NCBI GenBank assembly: GCA_947494445.1
Contig: CANLVD010000016.1
Location: 1 to 64,000, forward strand
Direction of reading: 5' to 3'
Source: an uncultured Paracoccaceae bacterium
GTDB taxonomy: Bacteria; Pseudomonadota; Alphaproteobacteria; Rhodobacterales; Rhodobacteraceae
DNA: 64,000 bases
The notes below the pieces were generated by a model, which worked only from the letters and a program-made list of their open reading frames with translations, searched no databases and had not been told where the DNA came from. Numbering within the stretch: position 1 is the first letter of the stretch; each line of letters begins with the position of its first letter. The position numbers and the translations under genes are program-made. This document shows positions 26,426-34,892 of this stretch, one piece after another.

Positions 26426-27832
26426 ATGACAGAGCATGACGTTGAGACCACAGCCCAGACATCCGACGCCCAAGCGGCGGCAGATGATGCTTATGCTCTT
26501 AATGCAGCGACCGTTGATGCCATCCTTGCCGCCGTTGAAGTTGGCGCAAAGGAGCGTCTGGTTGAACTGCTGGAACCGCTTCACGAGGCTGACATCGCCG
26601 ATTTGCTCGAGCAGATTGCCGAGCGGGACCGGCGGGCCCTGCTGGCTTTGTGGGGCGCTGAATTCGAAGGCTCGGTGCTTTACGAGCTTGAGGAAGGCAC
26701 CCGCGACGACATTCTGAACGAGATCGATCAGGACGTTCTTGCCGCAGCCGTTGCCGAGATGGAAAGCGACGATGTCGTCTACCTGCTTGAGGACATGGAA
26801 GCGGATCGCCAGACGGCTGTTCTGGATGCGCTGGATGATGCGGACAGGGTCGCGGTTGAAACCTCGCTGAATTACCCTGAGGACAGCGCCGGGCGCCTGA
26901 TGAGCCGTGAGTTCGTTGCGGTTCCGGCCCACTGGACCGTCGGCGACGCTATAGACTTCATGCGCGCACATGATGACCTGCCCGAGATGTTCTACGAGAT
27001 CATTCTGACGGATCCGCGGATGAAACCGGTGGCGGCCGTTCATCTGGGCCGGATCATGTCGAACCGGCGGGAGACCAAGCTGGAAACGCTGGTCGATGAT
27101 CAGATGCGGGTGATCCCCTTCGATCAGCCGCAGGAAGATGTGGCCTATGCGTTCAACCAGTATCATCTGGTGTCCGCGCCCGTTGTCGATGAGGCAGGCC
27201 GTCTGATTGGCGTGATCACCATCGATGATGCGGTCGAGGTGATGGAGGACGAGGCCGAGGAAGATATGCGCCGTCTGGGCGGTGTCAGCAGTGAGGAAGA
27301 TCTGTCGGACACGGTCTGGGAGACGACCTGGCAGCGGTTCCCGTGGCTGGGCGTGAACCTGATCACGGCGGTGCTTGCCTCTCTGGTGATCTCGCTCTTT
27401 TCGGACACGATCGAAGCTATTGTGGCGCTCGCCGTTCTGATGCCTATTGTTGCCTCCATGGGCGGCAACGCTGCAACACAAACCCTGACCGTGGCCGTGC
27501 GCGCACTGGCCACAAAGGACCTGACGCCATCCAATGCATGGCGGATCATCAGACGTGAAGCGCTGGTCGGGCTGGCAAACGGGGTGATCTTTGCGGTGGT
27601 GATCGGGATTGTCGGGGTGATCTGGTTTGGCTCGCCGATGCTGGGGGTAGTCCTGGGCATTGCCATGGTCGGCAACATGCTGGTTGCCGGTCTGGCCGGG
27701 ATCCTGATCCCCATGGGGTTGGACAAGATGGGTGCGGACCCGGCCCTTGCCTCGGGCGCATTCGTGACCACAGTCACGGATATCGTTGGCTTTTTTGCCT
27801 TTCTGGGGTTGGCAGCGCTTCTTTTGCTGTGA
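26426..27832 (+). CDS. mgtE: Magnesium transporter MgtE
   Basis: A 468-residue MgtE/SLC41-type magnesium channel. The N-terminal superhelical MgtE_N domain (about residues 40-145, with ALLALWGAEFEG) is followed by two CBS domains (about 150-275), which sense cytoplasmic magnesium. Five C-terminal transmembrane helices follow (from about 310), containing the conserved ASMGGNAATQTLT motif. The length is standard. Only 60 bases separate it from guaD, so there is no room for an M-box type riboswitch in the leader. Confidence 0.96.
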   Translation: MTEHDVETTAQTSDAQAAADDAYALNAATVDAILAAVEVGAKERLVELLEPLHEADIADLLEQIAERDRRALLALWGAEFEGSVLYELEEGTRDDILNEIDQDVLAAAVAEMESDDVVYLLEDMEADRQTAVLDALDDADRVAVETSLNYPEDSAGRLMSREFVAVPAHWTVGDAIDFMRAHDDLPEMFYEIILTDPRMKPVAAVHLGRIMSNRRETKLETLVDDQMRVIPFDQPQEDVAYAFNQYHLVSAPVVDEAGRLIGVITIDDAVEVMEDEAEEDMRRLGGVSSEEDLSDTVWETTWQRFPWLGVNLITAVLASLVISLFSDTIEAIVALAVLMPIVASMGGNAATQTLTVAVRALATKDLTPSNAWRIIRREALVGLANGVIFAVVIGIVGVIWFGSPMLGVVLGIAMVGNMLVAGLAGILIPMGLDKMGADPALASGAFVTTVTDIVGFFAFLGLAALLLL

Positions 27833-27846
27833 AGCCTGAAAACCAA

Positions 27847-27879
27847 AACGCTCGACAGGATACATCCCTGCCGAGCGTT
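27847..27879. terminator. Terminator-like hairpin after mgtE
   Basis: AACGCTCG (27847-27854) pairs with CGAGCGTT (27872-27879), continued by CAGG/CCTG after a single mismatch, with a 7-base loop. It begins 15 bases past the mgtE stop. The T-tract is weak on the plus strand and better on the minus strand (TTTTGGTTTT), so the terminator call is tentative. Confidence 0.5.
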
Positions 27880-28105
27880 CTATGACATCGGATACGAAGC
27901 CTCTTGTGGGGGCTATACAAGACCTCGAAATACAGTCCGATGCCATGTCTTGGTGTCAGGCTCTGGATATTAGTGTGGAAAACCTGTGTGTAAAGTGTCC
28001 ATTGCGTTGAGTTTTGATACTTTCAGTTCCAAAAATCTGGATCGGTAATTTGAGCTGCCGTGGGGCACGCTCTGCTTCATGATCTGAGCGCGCGCTGGTG
28101 TGGCT

Positions 28106-28120
28106 GCTCAAAATTTGAGC
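28106..28120. promoter_or_regulatory. Palindrome upstream of ureD, possible operator
   Basis: GCTCAAA and TTTGAGC form a perfect 7-base inverted repeat around a central A. A TATGAT hexamer follows two bases later (28122-28127), so a repressor here would cover the -10/-35 region of the urease operon. The regulator is unknown. Confidence 0.4.
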
Positions 28121-28191
28121 ATATGATGAGTTTCTGGGCTGAAAGCCGCGGCTGGAAACTGCTTTGGACGGCCTCGCGCGAATTCTGTTTC

Positions 28192-29070
28192 ATGCGGGCC
28201 TCACCTGTGGATACGGTGCGGGCGATGGGTGCTCATGCGACAATACCAACCGAAAACTCAGCGGCCATGCAGCGCGCAAGGGGCCGGATCGGTTTGCAGT
28301 TTCGCAAGGATGCGCACGGAAATTCACAGCTTGTCGATCTGCATCAATCAGGGTGCGCAAAGGCGATGGTCGCCCGAAGGCGTGATCCCGTTGCGGAGGC
28401 GGTGCTGATCAACACAGCCGGCGGGTTGACAGGTGGTGACCAGCTGGACATCGGGATCCGGGCAGAACCGGGAGTGACGCTGGATGTTGCGTCGCAGACC
28501 GCAGAGCGGGCGTACCGGTCGCTGGGCACCGCTGCTACGGTGCACAATCGGTTGTGGCTGGGCGGGCAGACGGATCTTGCCTGGATACCTCAGGAAACCA
28601 TTCTCTTCGACCACTCAGCGCTCAGGCGCCATCTCGAAGTCGAGATGTCCGGGACCGCCCGGCTTCTGGTGGCTGAGAGCTTTGTTCTGGGTCGGCTGGC
28701 CATGGGTGAAACCGTGCACCGGGCCGAGGTGCAGGATCACTGGCGGATCCGGCGCGATGGCCGTTTGGTCTTTGCCGACAGTCTGAGGCTGGGCGGTGAC
28801 ATTCAGCATCTGATCGGGCGCAAGGCAGTGCTTGATGGCGCGCAGGCTTTTGCCTCGGTTCTTCTGGTGGCCGCGGATGCCGAGGACTGGAAAGACAGGG
28901 TTTTGCAGGAGGCCGAAGTTCAGGACAATCTGCGGGCGTCTGCGTCTGCCTGGGACGGCATGCTGTCACTGCGCCTTGTGGCCAGCAGGCCGGATGTTTT
29001 GCGGACCACCTTGAAAACAGTTTTGCAAAGGCTGCGTGGGCGCGCGATGCCCAGGGTCTGGACGATGTGA
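28192..29070 (+). CDS. ureD: Urease accessory protein UreD
   Basis: A roughly 292-residue UreD/UreH, part of the UreDFG complex that delivers nickel to apo-urease. Family landmarks are [31 protein letters not shown] and [16 protein letters not shown]. The start is uncertain: ATG 28192, 28225 and 28267 are all in frame and none has a strong ribosome-binding site; 28192 gives the usual length. It opens the urease operon, 10 bases before ureA. Its partners ureF and ureG are not found in this window, although urease needs them. Confidence 0.88.
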   Translation: MRASPVDTVRAMGAHATIPTENSAAMQRARGRIGLQFRKDAHGNSQLVDLHQSGCAKAMVARRRDPVAEAVLINTAGGLTGGDQLDIGIRAEPGVTLDVASQTAERAYRSLGTAATVHNRLWLGGQTDLAWIPQETILFDHSALRRHLEVEMSGTARLLVAESFVLGRLAMGETVHRAEVQDHWRIRRDGRLVFADSLRLGGDIQHLIGRKAVLDGAQAFASVLLVAADAEDWKDRVLQEAEVQDNLRASASAWDGMLSLRLVASRPDVLRTTLKTVLQRLRGRAMPRVWTM

Positions 29071-29080
29071 AGGAACGACG

Positions 29081-29383
29081 ATGAATTTGAGCCCCAGAGA
29101 AAAAGACAAGCTGCTGATCTCGGTCGCGGCCATGGTGGCCCGCGGGCGACTGGAGCGCGGAGTGAAGCTCAATCATCCCGAGGCGATTGCCCTGATCACG
29201 GATTACGTGGTCGAGGGCGCGCGTGACGGACGCTCGGTCGCTGATCTGATGCAGGCCGGTGGCCATGTGGTCCGGGCAGATCAATGCATGGATGGCATCG
29301 CGGAAATGATCCATGACGTGCAGGTCGAGGCAACTTTTCCCGACGGCACCAAGCTGGTCACTGTGCATCATCCGATCCGGTAG
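29081..29383 (+). CDS. ureA: Urease subunit gamma
   Basis: A 100-residue gamma subunit. The start at 29081 ([13 protein letters not shown]) is preceded by AAGGA. Diagnostic segments are [16 protein letters not shown] and [24 protein letters not shown]. It forms a trimeric (UreABC)3 enzyme that hydrolyses urea to ammonia and carbamate in the cytoplasm. The length is normal and the gene lies just 10 bases past ureD. Confidence 0.97.
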   Translation: MNLSPREKDKLLISVAAMVARGRLERGVKLNHPEAIALITDYVVEGARDGRSVADLMQAGGHVVRADQCMDGIAEMIHDVQVEATFPDGTKLVTVHHPIR

Positions 29384-29446
29384 TGCCTTGTGGAGCAGAT
29401 GATTGAGTATTTTAGGAAAATCGAATGACTGGAGGGGAGAGCCGCT

Positions 29447-29752
29447 ATGATCCCAGGTGAAATACTGCCTGCTGCGGGCGAGATTGAGTTGAATGCAGGC
29501 GCGCAAGCCATCTCGCTGGACGTGTCCAACACCGGCGACCGTCCGGTGCAGGTGGGCAGCCATTACCATTTTGCCGAGACCAATCCGGGACTGTCATTTG
29601 ACCGGGACGCAGCACGCGGCATGCGATTGGACATTGCGGCCGGAACAGCGGTACGCTTCGAGCCGGGCCAGACCCGCGAGGTCACTCTCGTCCCATTGTC
29701 TGGGGCACGCCGGGTTTTTGGCTTCAACCAAAAGGTCATGGGCGCGTTGTGA
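29447..29752 (+). CDS. ureB: Urease subunit beta
   Basis: A 101-residue beta subunit starting at ATG 29447 with a GGAGGGGAG Shine-Dalgarno. The conserved [17 protein letters not shown] motif and the terminal [11 protein letters not shown] region are present. It lies 63 bases past ureA. Unlike most urease operons, ureC does not follow directly: a cyclase-family gene and a 454-base gap intervene. Confidence 0.97.
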   Translation: MIPGEILPAAGEIELNAGAQAISLDVSNTGDRPVQVGSHYHFAETNPGLSFDRDAARGMRLDIAAGTAVRFEPGQTREVTLVPLSGARRVFGFNQKVMGAL

Positions 29753-29779
29753 CGCCCGGACAAACCAGGGAGACATGCG

Positions 29780-30589
29780 ATGTGTGATATCTGTGTGATG
29801 AATTCCGTGCGTGAGCGGATGTTGAGCCGGCGCGAGTTTTTCAAGGGCTCTGCTGCAACCATGGCGGCAGGTGCCGCCCTGACCGGCACCCAGGCGCTGG
29901 CGGACGGGCACAGCTCGGTCAGTGATCTGAGCCATGTCTATGACGATACGTTTCCGACCTATTTCGGGGTGCCAGGCATCGCCATGGAGCAGCAGTTCAA
30001 CTGGGCCGAGCACAAGTTCAACCTGTTTTCGCTGACGCTGAACGAACATACCGGCACCCATATCGATGCCCCGTTCCACTTCTCTGAAGATGGCGCGAGT
30101 GTCGACCAGATCCCGGTGGGCAATCTTGTCGTGCCGCTGTGTGTCATCGACATTGCCGCGCGGGCGGCCGAGGATGCGGATGCGCAAGTTACACCCGATG
30201 ATGTGGCAGCCTGGGTTGCGGCCAATGGTGATATTCCGGATCGCGCCTGTGTGGCGATGCATTCGGGCTGGGACGCCCATGTCTCAGGTGACAGATATCG
30301 CAATGCAGATGATGCAGGTGTGATGCATTTCCCGGGCTTTCATCCGGAGGCAACGGCGATGCTGCTGGAGACTGGAGCAGGGGCCATCGGGGTTGATACA
30401 CTGTCGCTTGATTTCGGAGGGTCGGCCGATTTCGCCACGCATTATGCCTGGCTGGGTCAGGGCCGCTACGGCATCGAGAATATGGCCAATCTGGGGGCGC
30501 TGCCCGCAGCAGGTGCCACGCTTGTGGTTGGTGCACCGACCCATCGCGGTGGCTCGGGCGGGCCAGCACGCATCTTTGCAATGGTGTGA
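29780..30589 (+). CDS. Tat-exported cyclase-family hydrolase (kynurenine formamidase-like)
   Basis: A 269-residue member of the cyclase/kynurenine formamidase family (PF04199), metal-dependent amidohydrolases. The metal-binding motif HTGTHIDAPFH is at residues 90-100 (H90, H94, D96, H100). The N-terminus carries a twin-arginine signal, SRREFFK at 16-22 followed by a hydrophobic stretch ending TQALA (residue 41), so a folded, metal-loaded enzyme would be exported to the periplasm. The start at ATG 29780 has GGGAGA six bases upstream. It lies 27 bases after ureB inside the urease operon; release of an amine or ammonia precursor from an exogenous amide is one possible role (inference). Confidence 0.85.
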   Translation: MCDICVMNSVRERMLSRREFFKGSAATMAAGAALTGTQALADGHSSVSDLSHVYDDTFPTYFGVPGIAMEQQFNWAEHKFNLFSLTLNEHTGTHIDAPFHFSEDGASVDQIPVGNLVVPLCVIDIAARAAEDADAQVTPDDVAAWVAANGDIPDRACVAMHSGWDAHVSGDRYRNADDAGVMHFPGFHPEATAMLLETGAGAIGVDTLSLDFGGSADFATHYAWLGQGRYGIENMANLGALPAAGATLVVGAPTHRGGSGGPARIFAMV

Positions 30590-30621
30590 TCAGCGCAGTG
30601 TTGGGGCCGGTGGCGACAAGG

Positions 30622-30660
30622 CAAAAAAATTCCCCCTTCCCGAAATTCTGGGAAGGGGGA
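30622..30660 (-). terminator. Minus-strand rho-independent terminator inside the urease operon
   Basis: TCCCCCTTCCC (30631-30641) and GGGAAGGGGGA (30650-30660) form an 11-bp stem with an 8-base loop. On the minus strand the stem is followed by TTTTTTT (from 30629 downwards), a textbook terminator. On the plus strand the following bases are GC-rich, so the hairpin is orientated against urease transcription. It may also slow or attenuate plus-strand transcription. Confidence 0.7.
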
Positions 30661-30957
30661 GGTCGCCTCTGGCCCGACTATGCCCCCACATGGAACAGGC
30701 CAGAAGATCCACCAATAGAAAGCCGCCGAGGTACCGCAACCTGCGGAAATGGCTGTTGGGGCTGGTGGCGCCCTGATCGCCGTGGCGGTGAAGGGATGCG
30801 GGTCAGAGGGGCTTCAATCCAAAAATCCGCAAAATCCGTCCACATGGCACGCGCGATATGCCGTTGGGAGAGAGAGTCTTGCCTGTCAAAATCTCCTGTC
30901 AAAAACATGCGACGATCGCCTGCCGCAAACTCTGTAAAATTGTTAATGGTTAATAGA

Positions 30958-30973
30958 TTAACATGAAGTTAAC
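30958..30973. promoter_or_regulatory. Candidate CtrA-type box upstream of ureC
   Basis: TTAA-CATGAAG-TTAAC is an exact match to the alphaproteobacterial CtrA consensus TTAA-N7-TTAAC, in an AT-rich stretch 70 bases before ureC. Chance occurrence in AT-rich DNA is possible. Confidence 0.35.
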
Positions 30974-31043
30974 ACAACTGAAAGTTGTTTTTCGCGCATC
31001 TTGAAAAACGGCTTCCGGCTCTTGAATTGAAAGGTTCTGCTCC

Positions 31044-32756
31044 ATGCCCGCCAAGATTTCCCGCACGGCTTACGCCGATATGTATGGCCCGACCACAGGG
31101 GATCGATTGCGTCTGGCTGATACCGATCTGATCGTTGAGGTGGAACGCGATTTGACCACATATGGCGAAGAGGTGAAATTCGGCGGCGGCAAGGTAATCC
31201 GGGACGGTATGGGTCAAAGTCAGGTAACGCGTGCGGGCGGTGCGGTGGATACTGTCATCACCAATGCGTTGATTGTCGACCATACGGGCATTTACAAGGC
31301 CGATGTCGGGTTGAAAGACGGTCGGATCGCCAAGATCGGCAAGGCTGGCAATCCCGACACCCAACCGGGCGTGGACATCATCATCGGGCCGGGTACGGAA
31401 GCAATTGCCGGGGAAGGACGCATTCTGACAGCAGGCGGGTTTGATGCGCATATCCATTTCATCTGCCCTCAGCAGATCGAGGACGCGCTGCACTCTGGCC
31501 TGACCACCATGCTGGGTGGGGGCACCGGGCCTGCCCATGGCACATTGGCCACCACCTGCACGCCCGGCCCGTGGCACATCGGGCGGATGCTGCAGAGCCT
31601 TGATGCCATGCCGATCAACTTTGGGTTGTCCGGAAAGGGCAATGCCTCACAGCCTGCAGCACTGGAGGAGATGGTTTTGGGCGGGGCCTGTGCGCTGAAA
31701 CTGCATGAGGATTGGGGCACCACGCCTGCGGCCATCGATTGTTGTCTGAGTGTGGCCGACGAGATGGACGTTCAGGTCATGATTCACACCGATACCCTTA
31801 ACGAAAGCGGTTTCGTGGAGAATACCGTTGCTGCCATGAAGGGGCGCACGATCCACGCGTTTCACACCGAAGGGGCAGGCGGCGGCCATGCGCCCGACAT
31901 CATCAAGGTCTGCGGAGAGGCTCATGTGATCCCCAGCTCGACCAACCCGACACGGCCCTACACAGTCAACACGCTGGAAGAGCATCTGGACATGTTGATG
32001 GTCTGTCATCATCTGGACAAGTCGATCCCCGAGGACGTTGCCTTTGCCGAGAGCCGTATCCGCAAGGAGACCATCGCGGCTGAGGACATTCTGCATGACA
32101 TGGGGGCGTTTTCCATCATTGCATCAGACAGTCAGGCAATGGGGCGGGTTGGTGAGGTTTTGATCCGGACATGGCAGACAGCAGACAAGATGAAAAAGCA
32201 GCGCGGGCGTCTGGCAGAGGAAACCGGCGAGAACGACAATTTCAGGGTCCGTCGCTACATTGCGAAATACACAATCAACCCGGCGATTGCCCATGGGATG
32301 AGCCGCGAGATCGGTTCGGTCGAAGAGGGCAAACGTGCTGATTTGGTTCTTTGGAACCCGGCGTTTTTCGGCGTGAAGCCCGAGATGGTTCTGGTGGGCG
32401 GCACGATTGCCTGTGCACAGATGGGCGATCCGAATGCGTCCATTCCAACGCCGCAGCCGGTCTATACGCGGCCCATGTTCGGGGCATTCGGGCGCTCGCA
32501 GGAAAATTCCTCAGTGACCTTTGTGTCCAAGGCGGCGCATGAGGACGGGATTGGCGAGAACCTTGGTCTGCGCAAATCCACCCTGCCAGTTGAAAACACC
32601 CGAGGCGGCATCAGCAAGGCGTCCATGGTCCTCAATGACGCGCGCCCCGAGATCGAGGTTGATCCCGAGACCTATGAGGTGCGTGCCAATGGGGAGTTGC
32701 TGACTTGCGAACCGGCAGATGTGCTGCCGATGGCGCAGCGCTACTTCATGTTCTGA
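31044..32756 (+). CDS. ureC: Urease subunit alpha
   Basis: A 570-residue catalytic subunit holding the dinickel centre. Family numbering offset by two from Klebsiella places the ligands at H136 and H138 (FDAHIHF), carbamylated K219 (ALKLHEDWG), H248, H274 and D362 ([10 protein letters not shown]); the flap cysteine and His are C321 and H322 (MVCHHLD). All are intact, so the enzyme should be active once nickel is inserted. It ends the recognisable urease cluster: the next gene is on the other strand, and ureE, ureF and ureG are absent nearby. Confidence 0.98.
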   Translation: MPAKISRTAYADMYGPTTGDRLRLADTDLIVEVERDLTTYGEEVKFGGGKVIRDGMGQSQVTRAGGAVDTVITNALIVDHTGIYKADVGLKDGRIAKIGKAGNPDTQPGVDIIIGPGTEAIAGEGRILTAGGFDAHIHFICPQQIEDALHSGLTTMLGGGTGPAHGTLATTCTPGPWHIGRMLQSLDAMPINFGLSGKGNASQPAALEEMVLGGACALKLHEDWGTTPAAIDCCLSVADEMDVQVMIHTDTLNESGFVENTVAAMKGRTIHAFHTEGAGGGHAPDIIKVCGEAHVIPSSTNPTRPYTVNTLEEHLDMLMVCHHLDKSIPEDVAFAESRIRKETIAAEDILHDMGAFSIIASDSQAMGRVGEVLIRTWQTADKMKKQRGRLAEETGENDNFRVRRYIAKYTINPAIAHGMSREIGSVEEGKRADLVLWNPAFFGVKPEMVLVGGTIACAQMGDPNASIPTPQPVYTRPMFGAFGRSQENSSVTFVSKAAHEDGIGENLGLRKSTLPVENTRGGISKASMVLNDARPEIEVDPETYEVRANGELLTCEPADVLPMAQRYFMF

Positions 32757-32763
32757 AGTCGGG

Positions 32764-33150
32764 TCAGCCGAGTTTGACCGTCTGGCCGGAGAGGCCGACG
32801 TTGAGCGTCAGGCTGCCCTCGTTGATCATCCATTTCCGAAGCACATAGCTGCGGGTGCCGGTGCTGTGCATCGGGTCGGCATCGGCTAGCGCCCTGGCTT
32901 CCTCGAAGGAGGCCGCTCGGTAGATGATCAGGCCAATGCCCTGCATCTGGGTGCCTGTCTCGTCAGACATTGGTCCGGCGAATGCCAGTTGCCCCTCGGC
33001 CTCCAGTTTGGCTTGATAGGCCAGATGGTCGGGAAGGGTGACGGCCAGATCCTCGGGGGCTTTCGCAGGCGTGGACTGGACGGCGTACAGCTCAAGCGCC
33101 AGCGACCCCCGTGCCTTGGCGGCTGCTTTATATGTGTCCCACTCTGGCAT
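32764..33150 (-). CDS. YciI family protein
   Basis: A 128-residue protein with a YciI-like ferredoxin fold. Recognisable elements are YQAKLEAEGQLAFAGPMSDETG in the middle (a dimer-forming core with the family His/Asp region) and FEEARALADADPMH towards the C-terminus. The start at 33150 has GAGGT five bases upstream; earlier in-frame ATGs lack one. It converges on ureC, leaving only 7 bases between the two stops, and its promoter region is shared with the divergent hydrolase operon at 33249. Function unknown; relatives of YciI are suggested to be small hydrolases or dehalogenases. Confidence 0.8.
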   Translation of the reverse strand: MPEWDTYKAAAKARGSLALELYAVQSTPAKAPEDLAVTLPDHLAYQAKLEAEGQLAFAGPMSDETGTQMQGIGLIIYRAASFEEARALADADPMHSTGTRSYVLRKWMINEGSLTLNVGLSGQTVKLG

Positions 33151-33175
33151 CTCTGACCTCGCTGGCATTTTCAAA

Positions 33176-33187
33176 AATATCGATTTT
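33176..33187. promoter_or_regulatory. Candidate GntR operator upstream of the catabolic operon
   Basis: AATATCGATTTT matches the perfect palindrome AATATCGATATT found just upstream of the GntR-type regulator gene (39400-39411) at 11 of 12 positions. It is followed at 33201-33206 by TATGAT, placing it at the -35 position of a possible promoter for the operon starting at 33249. It may also affect the divergent YciI gene (start 33150). Confidence 0.55.
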
Positions 33188-33248
33188 ATTTGACTTGCAA
33201 TATGATTATCGCCAAACATTCAGGAAATCAACAAAAGGGGGAGGTCCC

Positions 33249-34124
33249 ATGCGATTTCTGGTTGGACGCGCCGCAGGAGAGCAGGCGGTTTATGGTGTCA
33301 GCGGGGATCAGGCCTTCAATCTGACCGAGGCCCTGCCGGCCGTTGGTTCAGACCTTGCGGCACTGGCCCGGTCACCTGATTTGTTGGCAAAAGTGTCAAC
33401 GCTTGGCACACCCGGTGCGCCCACACCTGTTGACCAGATCACGCCAGCCCTGCCCATCGAGAGGCCGGGCACGATCATCTGTCTGGGTCTGAACTATGTG
33501 GAGCACATCAAGGAAGGTGGCTACGACATCCCCGATTATCCTGCCTTGTTCATGCGCAGTGCCAATTCGGTGATGGCTGCAGGTGCACCTATGATCCGGC
33601 CCGTCTGCTCGGAAAAACTGGACTACGAGGCTGAACTGATGCTGATCATCGGGCGCGGCGGGCGGCATATTTCCGAAGCCGACGCGCATAGTCACATTTT
33701 TGGCTATACGATTTTCAACGATGGTTCTGTGCGCGATTACCAGCGCAAGACCCATCAGTGGACGCCCGGCAAGAACTTCGACAGCACCGGTGCGATTGGC
33801 CCCTATGTGCTGACGCCTGACGAATTGCCCGAAGGGGCAAAGGGGTTGAAGATCGAAAGCCGTGTGGGGGCGGAGGTGCTTCAAAGCTCCAACACGTCAA
33901 ACATGATCTGGTCGGCGGCGCAATCGATTGCGACCATTTCGGAGTACACCACACTTGAACCGGGTGATCACATCGCACTGGGCACACCGCCGGGTGTTGG
34001 GCATGCGAAGAAGCCGCATCCGCGCTGGTTGAAACCCGGCGAGGTGATCGACATCGAGATCGAACAGATCGGCATCTGTTCTAATCCGGTGGTCGACGAG
34101 GCTTTGGCCAAGGCTGCAGAATGA
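33249..34124 (+). CDS. Fumarylacetoacetate hydrolase family protein
   Basis: A 291-residue FAH-fold enzyme; the family contains C-C bond hydrolases, decarboxylases and isomerases acting on 2,4-dioxo or hydroxymuconate-type acids. The catalytic and metal-binding pattern is visible in LDYEAELMLIIGR and FGYTIFNDGSVRDYQ, and in the substrate lid GLNYVEHIKE. The start at ATG 33249 has a GGGGGAGG Shine-Dalgarno. It heads an operon with a nitroreductase, a TRAP transporter and an intradiol dioxygenase, consistent with breakdown of a ring-cleavage product (inference). Confidence 0.9.
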   Translation: MRFLVGRAAGEQAVYGVSGDQAFNLTEALPAVGSDLAALARSPDLLAKVSTLGTPGAPTPVDQITPALPIERPGTIICLGLNYVEHIKEGGYDIPDYPALFMRSANSVMAAGAPMIRPVCSEKLDYEAELMLIIGRGGRHISEADAHSHIFGYTIFNDGSVRDYQRKTHQWTPGKNFDSTGAIGPYVLTPDELPEGAKGLKIESRVGAEVLQSSNTSNMIWSAAQSIATISEYTTLEPGDHIALGTPPGVGHAKKPHPRWLKPGEVIDIEIEQIGICSNPVVDEALAKAAE

Positions 34125-34765
34125 CGGAGGCTTTGCGCAAGGACGCCCAAGAAGCAGTGCGGTCGCTGCGGGCGCGGATCGACCATCTGGATGCTGCATC
34201 CATCGATCTGATCCTGCGTGATGCACGCTCTCACTATGCATGGACCGACAGGCCCGTGTCCGATGCCATGCTGCATGAGATCTACGAGATCACGATCAAC
34301 GGCCCGACCAGCATGAACACCTGTCCGTCACGGTTCATCTTTGTGCGCAGCGCCGAGGGCAAGGCGCGGCTGGCGAAGTCGCTGAAGCCCAAGAACGTTG
34401 CCAAGATGCAGGATGCGCCAGTGACCGCAATCATCGCCTGGGATCCGAATTACTGGCAGCGGCTTGATTTTCTGTTCCCCCACGAAGACCGAAAGCCGAT
34501 GTTCGCAGGCAAACCCGATTATGCCTATGACACGGCGTTTCGGAACTCCACATTGCAGGGCGGGTATTTCATGATTGCGGCCCGCGCGCTCGGGCTCGAC
34601 GTCGGAGCGATGTCTGGTTTTTCCAATGCGATTGTGGATGAGGAGTTCTTTTCCGAGAACGGATGGAAGTCCAATTTCCTCGTGAACATCGGCTATGCCG
34701 ACGAGACCGCCTTGTTCCAGAAGCTGCCGCGATTTGGATTTGACGACATTTGCGAGGTCATATGA
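34121..34765 (+). CDS. RutE/HadB-like nitroreductase family protein
   Basis: A 214-residue flavoprotein-fold protein of the nitroreductase superfamily, closest in pattern to RutE and related malonic semialdehyde reductases. Landmarks are ARSHYAWTDRPVSDAML near the N-terminus, the FMN-binding GPTSMNTCPSRF, and STLQGGYFMIAARALGLDVG. It overlaps the FAH-family gene by 4 bases (ATGA), so the two are translated together. The likely reaction is reduction of a carbonyl or an alpha,beta-unsaturated bond by NAD(P)H; no rut operon is present, so RutE function should not be assumed. Confidence 0.85.
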   Translation: MTEALRKDAQEAVRSLRARIDHLDAASIDLILRDARSHYAWTDRPVSDAMLHEIYEITINGPTSMNTCPSRFIFVRSAEGKARLAKSLKPKNVAKMQDAPVTAIIAWDPNYWQRLDFLFPHEDRKPMFAGKPDYAYDTAFRNSTLQGGYFMIAARALGLDVGAMSGFSNAIVDEEFFSENGWKSNFLVNIGYADETALFQKLPRFGFDDICEVI

Positions 34766-34892
34766 GTGTGGGACCAGCAAACCACCACCGCACCGAGATA
34801 TTAAGCCGGACCGGGCCGGATCACCCGCATGAACACAGTTTTGGGAGAAGGCGCAAAGCCCGCCAAACACACCTCAACAAGGGAGACAGACC

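Larger units (their letters stand above)
27833..28191. other. Non-coding stretch between mgtE and ureD
   Basis: 359 bases without a gene I can support. It holds the terminator-like hairpin after mgtE, a nested inverted-repeat structure at 27886-27942, and a palindrome at 28106-28120 followed by a TATGAT hexamer (28122-28127) that could be the ureD promoter region. An open frame from 28060 into ureD has no ribosome-binding site. Confidence 0.5.
30590..31043. other. Non-coding gap inside the urease operon
   Basis: 454 bases between the cyclase gene and ureC, with no gene I can support. It contains a strong hairpin that reads as a terminator on the minus strand (30622-30660) and, near ureC, an AT-rich stretch (about 30935-30975) with a TTAA-N7-TTAAC match at 30958-30973, suggesting a separate ureC promoter. 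A short open frame around 30749-30937 lacks coding character. Confidence 0.5.

Noticed and set aside
25052-27946. Very long open frame on the minus strand running through guaD and across mgtE
   Set aside because: Only 25052-26365 is guanine deaminase. The rest is antisense to mgtE, with no domain or ribosome-binding site, and is a product of high GC.
30749-30937. Short frame in the gap before ureC
   Set aside because: No ribosome-binding site and no family-like sequence. The hairpin and AT-rich stretch explain the region better.
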